From Ischnura elegans (taxonomy: Eukaryota; Arthropoda; Insecta; Odonata; Coenagrionidae), in contig NC_060252.1 of NCBI RefSeq assembly GCF_921293095.1, positions 46,004,881-46,068,880 on the forward strand: a stretch of 64,000 nucleotides of DNA, written 5' to 3'. This document shows positions 11,890 through 22,900 of this stretch, in pieces. The translations under genes were made by a program, and so were the position numbers. Numbering within the stretch: position 1 is the first letter of the stretch; each line of letters starts with the position of its first letter. Below the pieces are notes generated by a model. The model had not been told where the DNA came from and searched no databases. It worked only from the letters and a program-made list of their open reading frames with translations.

Positions 11890-12890
11890 AAAAAAGGCAT
11901 CTATCGAATCCACACTTTGATCGATAATTACTTCGGCTCTAATCATTCGATCCGCTTGATTTCATATTTGTCTGATAAAACATATTATCAGATTTTATAT
12001 ATCTGACTTTCATATTCAAAACTTGATTAACAAAAAAGTTATTAGCGATTAAAGCGTAACTAAGGAGATTGGTATCGATATAACTCGCATATGAATCGAT
12101 AGAGCGAAATGGTCATCATTGCAAAAGTTGACTTTTTTGATAAAAGTAATACCCTGAATATTTCATTCATCTAGCTGAAACGGTTGCTAAGATATCCAAG
12201 ATTGTATGCTCCACAAAAAAATGGCGACAATGATTTTTCGCGTGCAGGATATTTTTCGGAATTTTATTATGAATTAACAAAGACGGTTTCGGGAAAAGTA
12301 AGGTAGATCGTGAGGGCACGAAGTACCCTCTACGGTTTTTCTAGGAGATTCCAAATTTTCATATGGCACATGTCTCAACGCCGAAATCCGAGTTTGAAAA
12401 TTCGCCCTTCACGACAATGTAAAATCGAAATCGCTTATTCCTCGGAATTGTTTCGACGTATGAACATTTCAAGATATCCAAAAAATCAACCAAAAAATCC
12501 TACACCTTATATTTCAAGGAATTTGTCCTACAATTATTGCAAGTTGGTCAAAAAAATTCCTAAACTTTTTCCATAAGAAAAGGATAGAAAACGTACAAAA
12601 AATAATAAAAAATACTAAATATCAATTGGTCGCCATGACAAACGTACCAAAAAATCGACCAAAAAATCTAGTTTGTGTCCATTGAATATCATGTTCCTCA
12701 GACGTTTAAAAGCACAAAATAAAAGCGAAAAAGTTTTAGTCCCATAAGGCTCCCATGTTAATTCAAGTCGATATATCTCGAAAATGATCGATTTTTTCAA
12801 GTTTTAAGATTTTTCCTCCCGATGAATTTTTTTTTACTTTTACGTCCAATAAGCCAAATATCCACGCCTATCACAGTTTGGGCTGCGCAT
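11890..12890 (-). repeat. Long inverted arm B, right copy
   Basis: Inverted partner of 6640-7640, with similarity fading near 12925 at CAATTTGCAGCTTTAT. The inner part, 11900-12110, matches 7415-7630, with its cluster of ATCGAT motifs and GCTAATAACTTTTTTGTTGA. The helicase remnant begins only about 40 bp beyond the outer edge. Confidence 0.75.
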
Positions 12891-12964
12891 TGTGATGAGT
12901 CAGTCAGTGGGTAATCAATTTGCAGCTTTATTATATTTTAATATTGAAATTTTATTTAAAAAAT

Positions 12965-13745
12965 TTAATTCGAGATAATTGTAAGCCATGCTCGAGTTGA
13001 CACTTCACTACCGTGTTTGTAAACAAATCTCCAAGCAATTGTTGACAATCGGTAATGTCCGTGTTCCTGTCGAGGAATCGAGCAGCTTGATTTCACTTCC
13101 TCGGAATGTTTGCAAATTATTTCATTGGAAGGTGAGCTCATCAACAAAATGTTCCAGAATATGGCTGATCACCACTAAAATAAAAAAAATGATTGATTGA
13201 GCGAGCAATATCGACGGCCTATAACGAATATGTGGATGACTCAAACTAGGTAAATCAGGATCAAATAGTTGGTACTCTGCATGAATTCAAATCTTTTAAC
13301 TGTGTAATAAACGAAGACGAAGTCAAGAACTATCTATCTGAATATTTAAAGTACTTGGACGTACCATGCTTACCACGGCACGATTTACAGCTAAAGGTAG
13401 GCTCTTTGTTCATGATCTTTCGAAACCTAAACCAACCAAAACTATCAAACGAAACGCGTTTGAAAATTTAAAGAAACTGATAATGAATGTGATTCACGCG
13501 ACTATACTCAAAGGAAAATTCAAAGATGAGGAAGTTCTTAATCCGAAGATTCCATAAACCCAAATTATATACCCTTATGAGCTTAAACGTATTCAATATC
13601 CAATTCGTGATAACGATTAACAAATCGCATGGTCAGTCTTTCAGTTTTTGTGATGTTTGTTCTCATGTGCTAATAAAAACCCATGATTTTCTCATGGTCA
13701 GTTATATGTGGTATGTTTACGAGTCAGTAACCATCCGCTGTATTT
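12965..13745 (+). pseudogene. Helitron Pif1-like helicase, C-terminal fragment
   Basis: Interrupted plus-strand frames read like the end of a Helitron RepHel helicase. In order: SKQLLTIGNVRVPVEES and LISLPRNVCKLF (12988-13130); a block at 13296-13440 with EDEVKNYLSEYLKYLD and HDLQLKVGSLFMIFRNLN; VIHATILKGKFKDEEVL at about 13490; then ITINKSHGQSF and FSHGQLYV, matching helicase motif VI. Several stops and frame shifts separate the blocks. The Rep domain and earlier helicase motifs are absent; the inverted-repeat/satellite complex stands where they would be expected. Confidence 0.75.
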
Positions 13746-13930
13746 CTTCCTTCGCTTCAAGGGCGCAGCTAGGAATTGAGGGGGGTTTTAGGTGCACCTA
13801 ATACTGGCGGGTCTATAGGGTATAGAATTGGTTCAAAATGGTGGGTTTTGCGGCTGTATGAATAGTTAAATATATTTAGTTTGTGACTCATCCGTCCCCC
13901 TAATATTAGTAACAAAATGATTTATAAAAA
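13746..13930 (+). mobile_element. MITE fragment of the G-run family
   Basis: GGGCGCAGCTAGGAATTGAG, a run of G, then TTTTAGGTGCACCTAATACT matches the inner half-element at 61337-61400 (GCAGCCAGGAATTAAGG, TTTAGGTGCAACTAATACT). The far end has CCCCCTAATATTAG. Terminal CAGTGG is not preserved here. Confidence 0.5.
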
Positions 13931-13932
13931 GA

Positions 13933-14345
13933 CTAGCTGACCCGGCGAACTTCGTACTGCCTAACAATCAATGAACTTACAGTTTAGTCACACCATTTAT
14001 AAATAAAGAGCGGCTTTATCGTTTTTATTCATATTTGATTTATTATAATAAAATAAGGGTACAAATTCAATAAAACTACGTTAATGAGTATCAAAATTTC
14101 TTGTCAGAAAGACAATTTCTTTATTGAATTTACGTAGGGTGGATCGGAGCACGTTTACGCGGATTTTTTTCAATGAAATTTCTTACCTTTTAACTTAAGA
14201 AATTTTGGGCATTGTGGTTTTATAAAGCATTTAATGAAATAAAAATTATACGCATTCAGTTGTTGGCTTTTTATGCTATTAACCGTAAAAAAATGGTTTT
14301 AGATCTAAGTCTGTTGAGTAAACTTGGCTCGTTCACGGGTCACTT
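13933..14345 (-). mobile_element. Possible Helitron 3' end, minus orientation
   Basis: CTAGCTGACCCGGCGAACTT followed by CGTACTGCC, read on the minus strand, ends AAGTTCGCCGGGTCAGCTAG. This is a common CTAG-terminated end of insect Helitrons. The body to the right is AT-rich, and the displaced exon block begins directly after it. The 5' end was not found. Confidence 0.35.
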
Positions 14346-14348
14346 GGC

Positions 14349-15150
14349 TGGTCCACTATGGGATTCCAAGGTAGGATTGGAAAGAGCTAGGTGTATCAGC
14401 AGCAGGTGGACAACCCTGCTTTACATCAATAACTATGTGATGAATGATAAAACAGTGAGTAGAATAATTAAGTTACTTGTGGTCATCAGACACAATAGGG
14501 TAGTTCCCTTCATCGAAGAAAACGAAAGGCATTGATTGCGATTCGTTACTCACCGTTACAGTATTCATAATACACAAATTATTTGGTTTTAGAAATACCA
14601 GTCTAGACGAATGTTAATGGTCAATTTTAACCTCATTTGAAAAAGGCCAGATTGGCGTAATGCCACTCCATATGACGTAACAGGGACCTAGATGCTACAC
14701 GAGTAGTCAGGAGTTCTACATCTCTGAGATTACCAATGCATGGATGTGGCACAGACCTCAGGGAAACATCTCTTAATAATCGCCTATTAAAATTGCTTAA
14801 GGGCGGAAAATTTCCTTCGTTTTATGGGGTATTAATAATCCTTATTCAAGCCAAGCGTTACCTGCTAGCATGGTACTATGCTACCTGCAAGCAGCCTGGA
14901 TCGTAGCGGCGCTAATAAACTCACACCAAGGTGGCCTCACGCGTCGACTGCCAGAACTAGAATGACGTTCCACGGGCTTTTCCCAGCATTCATACTTAGC
15001 CATCGCGTTTTCGCGCGCTTGAAAATTTTCACTTTTCATTTAATCGCAAAAAACAGATATCGTCATTTAAAATCTAAAAGCATGAAATACGTACTCCAGG
15101 AGTTATAATATTTCTATTAAGGCAAAAAAACAGGAAACCACCCTATTTCC
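14349..15150 (+). repeat. Displaced copy of an NRF-6-like exon plus intron
   Basis: The segment 14349-14454 repeats the last ~105 bases of exon 7 of the NRF-6-like gene (31065-31169), including its GTGAGT donor. The peptide runs from GPLWDSKVGLER to NYVMNDKT with four replacements in 35 residues. Similarity continues through the intron (ATTAAGTTACTTGTG, the dispersed repeat, CAAGCAGCCTG) to about 15070. It then resumes with the sequence found beyond the piggyBac at 34785 (CTCCAGGAGT, CCACCCTA). There is no splice acceptor at the left edge and the first third of the exon is missing, so this is a non-functional copy 2.5 kb upstream of the gene. Confidence 0.88.
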
Positions 15151-15494
15151 AATTTATATCAATTTAGAAAAGATAGACCGAAAAAATGCGGTGACTGTAA
15201 TATAGTGGCGAAGGTTTCACGTCGATAGCATCGTACTTATCACTCCAATTAGAAAACTCGTTTAACGGAGCAATGTATTTGAAACTTTGTTTCACAGCAA
15301 CGTTATACAGGACCATCACGAACAGCCTTTTTTAACCCAAGTTTTGGAAATGTTGATTTTGGGAGATAGAAGAAATACACTTCATATGGTACACTATTTT
15401 GTACGCACGACCTAATGTAACTGTTATGAAACCCGGGTATTGCCCATTAAACATAGATTGTGACCCCTGACCAACTAATTGAAGAACCACGAAA

Positions 15495-15585
15495 ATCCTA
15501 TGCTAAGCGGTTGGCGAGGTGAATAAGCCTATGCCAGCCAAACCAAAAGTAGCGCGTTCGAGTCCCACTCAACATAAAATCCAGG
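15495..15585 (+). repeat. tRNA-like SINE head, doubtful
   Basis: The stretch contains TATGCTAAGCGGTTGG, resembling a pol III A box, and GCGTTCGAGTCCCAC, resembling a B box, about 50 bases apart. No cloverleaf could be drawn. A decayed tRNA-derived SINE is the best guess. Confidence 0.3.
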
Positions 15586-15589
15586 ATAT

Positions 15590-16974
15590 GGGAGGTTCTA
15601 CATTTGTTTCGTTTATACTAAAAGACTACTCATTGCATCCTTATGACATTAACATGGTTTTTATTATTGTAATCCGATTGAAAAGTAGCGGAGAAATGGT
15701 GACATATGGATGAGCTGTTGACATCACCAACCAATGATAGAGTCGATTTTTCGCCGCGAATACCCCGACTAGCAGGCGATAGATCGAGGGAATATTTATC
15801 CTTCAATTTAAATCAAAATCGAAAATTTAAAAAAATCACAAAGTTCTCATTATAAATGATCAACTAACGTATAAACCATGAAAGACAAGCCGAAAACCCT
15901 AGACTAACGCGATCTTCATCATCAGGTCGCAAGGCCGCATCCGGGGTGGATTTGGCAGGTACACACTAAGATGTACTCCCTCCGAAAGTTACCACCGCAA
16001 AGTATTTCAGGCGACGGTCTTGTAGCTCAGCATACTCTATTTCTATCAGCTGCAGTGAAAAAGTATAAGGAGACGAAAGGAAAACACCAACGGACGTGAA
16101 AAAAACGCAATGATTTCTGACTGAGAAATTTGCTGATCTGAGTTCGATCACTCTTCCTGCAAAACATAATTGCGGCGCGCACGGGAATTAACAAAATTTT
16201 TCCATTTCGCCACCGTACGGTCACTGTGAAACGCCCAGCCGTAAAACATCGACGACGCTGCTAGCGCGCAAACCGGTCGACAATCCGCACAATTCCCTCC
16301 CTATGAGGAGATATCGGAGGGGAAAACTATACCGACCTTAAAGACGCCCGATAAGATCGACAATGACGAGAAAACCTTGTTTCCGAAAACATCCAATGAA
16401 CTCCCGAAATCGACAAAGTCCGACCACCACCCCACCGTCACACCTCCGCGTCATTTCCTCAGCCCCCACCCGCACCATCACCTAGCTTCATTATATTTAT
16501 ACTAACGCGGGCAGCATGGGACACTCTTTTCCGCCCAGATAACTAGGTCGAGAGGGTCGCAGCCAAGCAAGGGCACAGACCGCCAACAGAGACCCCTTCA
16601 ATCAGCTCTCGTTTTCTACGTAGAAACGTCGAAGTGTTGACCTGATGAATGCGATCTATTGGTGATATACTGCAAGATCGGCTCGTGAGGACTAACCAAA
16701 GGTTTCGAGGTAAAGGAAACATTGTGGAGATCAGTTTTTCGATCGAAACCGCCCGAAGCTAATAGTGTTGGCGGCTTAAAATCCTCAGCATCGAACAGCT
16801 GATACAGAGCTCCAGTGTCCGAACCCTCTCTCAAGGGAGACACACTGGTTTCCACAAAAAATTTCGGTTTAACAACTACCCGAGGATTTTCAAAGAAAAA
16901 AGTAGCGGCAAAGAGTTTTGTTTTCTTTCTCCCGTATTCAGTCCTTTGTACGGGACTGGTAGTAAACATCCAAG
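15590..16974. other. Upstream region of the NRF-6-like gene
   Basis: No ORF or repeat is recognised. The part from about 16150 to 16970 is less AT-rich and has several CpG, unlike its surroundings, consistent with a 5' flank or 5' UTR. TATATTTATA occurs at about 16492, but no transcription start can be placed. A 147-codon minus-strand ORF (17059-16616) overlaps exon 1 and is taken as a shadow. Confidence 0.35.
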
Positions 16975-19900
16975 ATGCGATCGCGAGGAGAGTTCCGTTC
17001 GCGGGGTAGTCCCCTGCTGATTTTGTGTCTCTCGCTGGCGTTAAGCCCGGGATTATCATTCGGTGCAGCTAACACGTACAAGGAATATGCCGGGTTCCTC
17101 GGAATGGAAGGATTACCGCACTCGGCTTGGACCGACATGACGAAGACACCAGTTTTTCCGGTGCTCCCGTTGGTTGTCAGCCAGATCACGTCATCCGGAG
17201 GAGACGAGCTTTGCCGCACCCAGAGCGAAATCTTCCTAAGGAAGCTACGGAACTTCACTCTCTGGGCTGTGCAGAGTGAGTACATCCCCATGAATAGGGT
17301 ATACCTGAAATGTACCCCGCCATACAGCTGAATCTACGCTCAAGGCGAGCACACTATAAATTGGCAATATTGAATACTTACTATCGGAATACAATAATTT
17401 TTGAATTACAATAGCTAATATCAAAACGATATCCAACGTCATGATTAATTGCAGTGATATTTAACACGATAAAAATTATCTACCGATGAAACAGGATCAG
17501 ATTATTTGGCATGGTACACGATGATATCGGATATTTATGATACACTTATCATGATGTATATTCAATACATTTTTATTGTAAGTGGTCTTTAATTTTTGTA
17601 ATCCGTCTATACATAACGATTCTTAAAAGACAAGAAGGCATTGTCCAAACTCGACAATAGATTCCCAATATATTTAAATATTGTGATTTTTTCCGATATT
17701 TCGACAAATTTCCCAGGCCTGAGCCCACATTAGGCCCACTTTGGAAATAAAAAATGCAAAGTTGTGATTTAATAACTTATTATGACTAGAAAGTGTATAA
17801 ATAGACCACCAGGTCTCAAAGTGAGAACTCTCCAGGCAAAATGCGAGAATTACTGAGATTAGTGGTACCCTGGCGATATGCAGTCCGCAAACCAATGGCA
17901 CCGTAAGAGTGATTGCCAGCTTGGTGCCTACAGAGTATGGATAGGAGATAAGATTCATGTACTGCGGTTTCTGCGCTTTCTGAAAGAGAAATCTTGTAGT
18001 GAGCACCTATGAGAACCATAAAGCCGAGAAGGAATATTGGAGGCTTTGACGAGACTGTCAAAAAGTGGAGGGAAGAGGATGATGAACTATACGGGGGGAT
18101 ATCTATATGATTTAATTTCATTTAAGTGTTCCAGAGATAGTATTACGTTTATTTGATGTAAGATAGAAAAAAACTGCATAAAAATAATCTGAAGGAAGTA
18201 GGAAGCAATCAGATGATATCTTACATGAATACGAGCGTCAACGATATGAAGCCCTTACATTCATTTGAATAATATTTTCTATGAAAGGAAAATGTCTTTT
18301 TTAAACTAACTACACTGTTTTTGCTGTAATTCCATGAGTTTGGACAAAAAAAAATCTGTTAAATTCACACAGCAATGTGTAGACCCTACGCGATCACGGA
18401 GTTCAAACGAAATAGGGCAGCAAGGTTTAACTAAATATCCGTGCAATTCTAAAACTATTCCTTTTCGCAAATCACCTCTAAAAGAGTCAGTAAGTTCTTG
18501 ATAATATTAGTAGTCTATACAATCGTGCGATTTTATTAAATTAGACCAATGTCATCGGATCCTCATTTGAAAAGTATCAAAACATTAACGGTAGTCGGCA
18601 TGTTTTGTTCAAAGTAAAAAAAGACTTCGTTGAAGATAAAATGAATAACCATAGATAATCTGCCAATAAAATTTTTTACAGTCGTTGTTACTGCTCAAAT
18701 ATTTATTTCCCTAATCAAATGTTAAGTAAAGACCAGTATTCACTGATTAGTAATGAAACAAAACGCTCTTCCAGAGAATTTCAGTTCCATCCTTTCACTA
18801 AAAATCAATCGCAAACACACATAAAATCATAATTTATCGAAATAAGATCAATTCTACGACTCAAGTATTGGGCTGAGAAACCTGAAATTTCAAATGGGTG
18901 TCAATGTCGTATGAAATAGTAAATGTTCAATTGATGCTAGCATGCGTGTTGATGGCAGCTGAATAAATATCCTGTTAGGTAAGAATTCGTCTATATCATT
19001 TCTTAAGCGGAGTGGCATTGATTACGAAAGAATCTCAGGTGAATCAATCAGTCAATTAACCACTATAATGGCAGACTTGGACTAAAGAATCGGCTTCATA
19101 TGCTACATGCAATCATCTGCAACAGGAAATCCACGAGGGTAAACTCATCAGGGATAGTGAGGCAGCAGCCAAAGAAGTTATCTAAATCGGATGGGAGGAA
19201 CAGGAATGATGAGTTTTGATGAAGAGACATGGACAAAATAAGTGAAGTATGAAGCATGGTAGTAAATAAATAGAGAGAATTAATGAGGAGGGATAGGAAG
19301 CTAATAGTAATAAAATACGTGTGTCGCTTCTATATGACCCAAGTAATAACGGATTAAGGGTTCGCCCACCCCATAATCCCTAAATCTTTATAAAGATGGT
19401 GATTATTAAGGTGGCTCTACAAAGTAATTTTTTATTTTACAATATTAAAGAACAATGATAAAATATAATTGGAGAATATATAAAGGCCAATAGTCCACGC
19501 AGACAAATTATCGCTCAGCTGATGCATACCACCAATGCGCCGCGAAAGGTAGTGAACCACCCTCGAAAATCAATGACTAAAATCCGCTTCTGGCTCCATC
19601 TTAACCAACAGGATGGTGAGGAGAATACAAATATCAAAATTCGAAAATGGTTATTTATATTTTTCCATTTTTTGGATAATTTTTAGAGCATATCTCCAAG
19701 TCTCGGAAATTTCAAAATCGGAATGCCCCGCAAAATTTCGTCCCGAAAATAGTCACGAAGTTGATTAATTAATGTGATAAATATTAAAACATGTTTATTT
19801 AAGGCCACGTTGGCCATGTTGCTAGGCCACGCCTACTGTGTGCTGATTGGCAAAGGGAAAGTCACGTGTAGATAAACCTTCCCTCCTCTCAACCCAACTC

Positions 19901-22900
19901 GGTTAAGCCACACCAGCTCACCCGCAAAGATAAAGTGAACAGACCTTAGTTGCTCGCTTAATAAACGAATTACTCAAGCAGTCTATAGTATAGGGGCGGT
20001 CATCAACAACTTTTTTCGAAAGTCAAAGTTCGACATATTACAAAATGTAGCCTGAGGTACCAAATGAACAGAGAAAAAATTTTGTTCGTGTAGGTTGACA
20101 TCCTACGGTGGCACCAGAGCAGTTTATGTTGAGCGTAGGCAACCCGCAAAGCATACCCTCTTTTTACGCTATTTCGGCGATAAATATCGTGATTTTAATG
20201 GTTTTTTCAGCCGATTTTGGACCAGTCATGTCTGAAATAGTCGAGGTAAGCAACATAGACAGAATAATCACGTTTTTTATACAATCACCGGTATTAAAAT
20301 GCAAAGAAACGTAAAAAAACTTTGAAATTTTCTTAATTAATGGCGTATATATTTTAATTTGGTGTACTCGTATGGTCATACTCGCACTAATATAACCCTA
20401 CCGTTTATATAGAACAACACTTTTCCCCTCTCCTCATCTCCCTATGAACTAATGTCAACTCACTGCTCAGGCTACATCGTCCACGAAAATGGCTCCGTGT
20501 TCCAAATTTTGCAGTTCTTCGCCCATCATGAGAACAGGTGCCACTCTGCCGGTATCCTCTCCTCTTTCTCCATTTCCCCTCTATTCTCCCTTACTATATA
20601 TATTACCTGTACGCTATTGATGAATTATCTTGTACATGCGGATGGCCTTTCGCAAGGTTTGGTTAGGCAAGGATTTCGTGCCGAAGTGATTTTTTCAATG
20701 GAGAAGCACCTAAAATAAACATCGACAGTTGTTTGGGAGATATCTTCCCACATATGAAGATATTATGAAGTATTACTAGTGGGTGAAGATGGAAAAGACG
20801 CAACAAAGATGAGAATTTGATCAATCGGTTCAGGAGATTGCCCACGTTGTCGCCGACAGAGTGGACCAAGTGTAGAACGGCGTGTCTGGACCTATAATGT
20901 CGAACCGCGGCATCCTCATGGCAGATTAGAGATACCACCCGAAATGTAAAAAAAATATGAAGAGCACTAAGAAGAAAAATTCATCTGTTGTCCATCGAGA
21001 CTTGAAAAAATTAAAGAAAGATGTTAAAATACCGTTTGATTTTACTCAATGTGTCTTCCAAAATTGGCCCAGTGTATTCGTAAGCCGAGGACGTAAATTA
21101 AAATGAAGAAATGTCATTCCTATTAGACCAAAGAATAAATATCAACCGGAGAACTAGTAATTGGGACCATTGATTGGAAAACCACAAAAAAATATAGGAA
21201 GAAGGCTGCCAAAGAAAAAATTGATAAAAACGGAGGAATCATTTGAAACGAGGGCATCAACATCCTTTGTCCAGAAAATTGGTTCCAAACTCAAGTCTTA
21301 GTGCTCTAAAGTTCAAGATTACTCGCCACCTGTGCTCGACGATGAATGGCAACCATCCGCCCGCCTATCCTCAAGTAGCTCGTCGCGCAATATCCTGAAG
21401 CTGCCTGTGACCTGCCAATCGGTGAAAAGGCACAACGTAGCAAGCGGTTTGCAGCAACCCTCGTGACTGGAGCGTTTGAAAACGTCGCGTCGGCCAGGTA
21501 ACACCTGAAAATGCATCGATGATTGTCGACCGGAAGAAAATTGCGCGACAAAGGAAGAAATACAGGGAGCTTGCGACTTCAGAGGATATGGAAGAGACCA
21601 ACCGAGGATAGCATTGTTCTTCGAGGGAAGAAAAGACAAGACGAAAATCAGGGAATTGTGCAGCAACAATAAAGTGCGCATCACTCATCCGAAGAGCATG
21701 TAGTTATCCTCGCAGAACCCGGCGGGGTTCATTTGGGACATGCATAAACTGAAACAGGAGATACAGAATGTCTCGGAAACTCTATCCTCGAATTAGTTGA
21801 AGCCGCTATAATTGACACGTCTTCCATACGGTGCATCGGTTATGACGGAGCACCTTCGAATACCGCGACCGGCTGGAAGGGAGGCGCTATATGTTTTATC
21901 GACGTGCGTCTCGGGCGTGCCTTATAGATTTATGTGGGCCTTCTGCATTCAAATGAACTCCCTCTTCGACTTATAATGGAGAAATTTGATGGGCCAACGA
22001 CGGGGCCAAATATCTACACTGGGTCTATTGGTCGCCAACTGAAGACCTGTGTGCAGCTACCTTTAATGAAATTTCAGACGATTGATCTTGGTCTACCTGA
22101 TCCTGAACTAAATTCATCACTCATCAGCAAATACCAAAATTATTCGCTGGGCATGGCTCGTGGAATTGCCAGGGGACACATCCCACAAGAGCTGGCTCAT
22201 CGCGATAATGGAGAAATGAATAAAAGCAGATGGGGAATGACGGCCAACAGAGTGATCCGCGTTTACTTAGAAACAAGACGACCAACAGTGGCTTTGAATT
22301 CAATAACCGAGATTATGATGAAACTCTATATTCCTATGTGGTTCACAATAAAGAAAAATTGGAAGATTACAGAAGCAGAACATATCTGGGAAATGTTTAA
22401 GAGAATAAGACAGTTCCGTAAAAAGTACAGATCTTGAGAAATTCATCCAGAGCAAATCGTTCTTCGCTCATCCAGTAAACATCATCATTGGTGACTGATG
22501 AAAGGGACGAAGTGCGAAGCGCAGCCTTCCAAAGGATATTGCAAGCAAGAAAGACCTATTCGCCAGATGAAGGCATCAGGGCTTTTCACATCCCTGAGCA
22601 GTGCATTTACATCAGTTCATAGGCGGGCCATAGGGAGATGAGGAGATCCTTACTCTAGGATGAGAGAGGCTAAAAGTGTTGTTCTATATTAACGGTAGGG
22701 TCATATTAGTGCGATCATGCCCATACGTGTACACCAAATTAAAATATAAACCATTAATTAAGAAAATTTCAAAGTTTTTTTTTACGTTTCTTTGTATTTT
22801 AATACCGGTGATTGTATAAAAAACGTGATTATTCTATCTATGTTGCTTACCTCGACTATTTCAGACATGACTGGTGCAAAATCGGCTGAAGAAAAACCAT

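Noticed and set aside
12310-12576. ORF shared between the two inverted arms (also at 7346-7053)
   Set aside because: Shared residues follow from high DNA identity of the arms; the frames end at different points and no domain is recognised.
14212-14535. 107-codon plus-strand ORF as a gene
   Set aside because: Only the middle third matches an NRF-6 exon; the rest is the AT-rich Helitron-like flank and the exon's own intron read through.
16616-17059. 147-codon minus-strand ORF
   Set aside because: It lies antisense to exon 1 of the NRF-6-like gene and its 5' flank, in a GC-richer patch where chance ORFs are longer, and shows no family motif.
17674-18121. Two overlapping minus-strand ORFs of 110 and 101 codons with hydrophobic runs
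   Set aside because: Overlap in different frames, no splice context and no recognised family; likely chance, though a decayed retrocopy remains possible.
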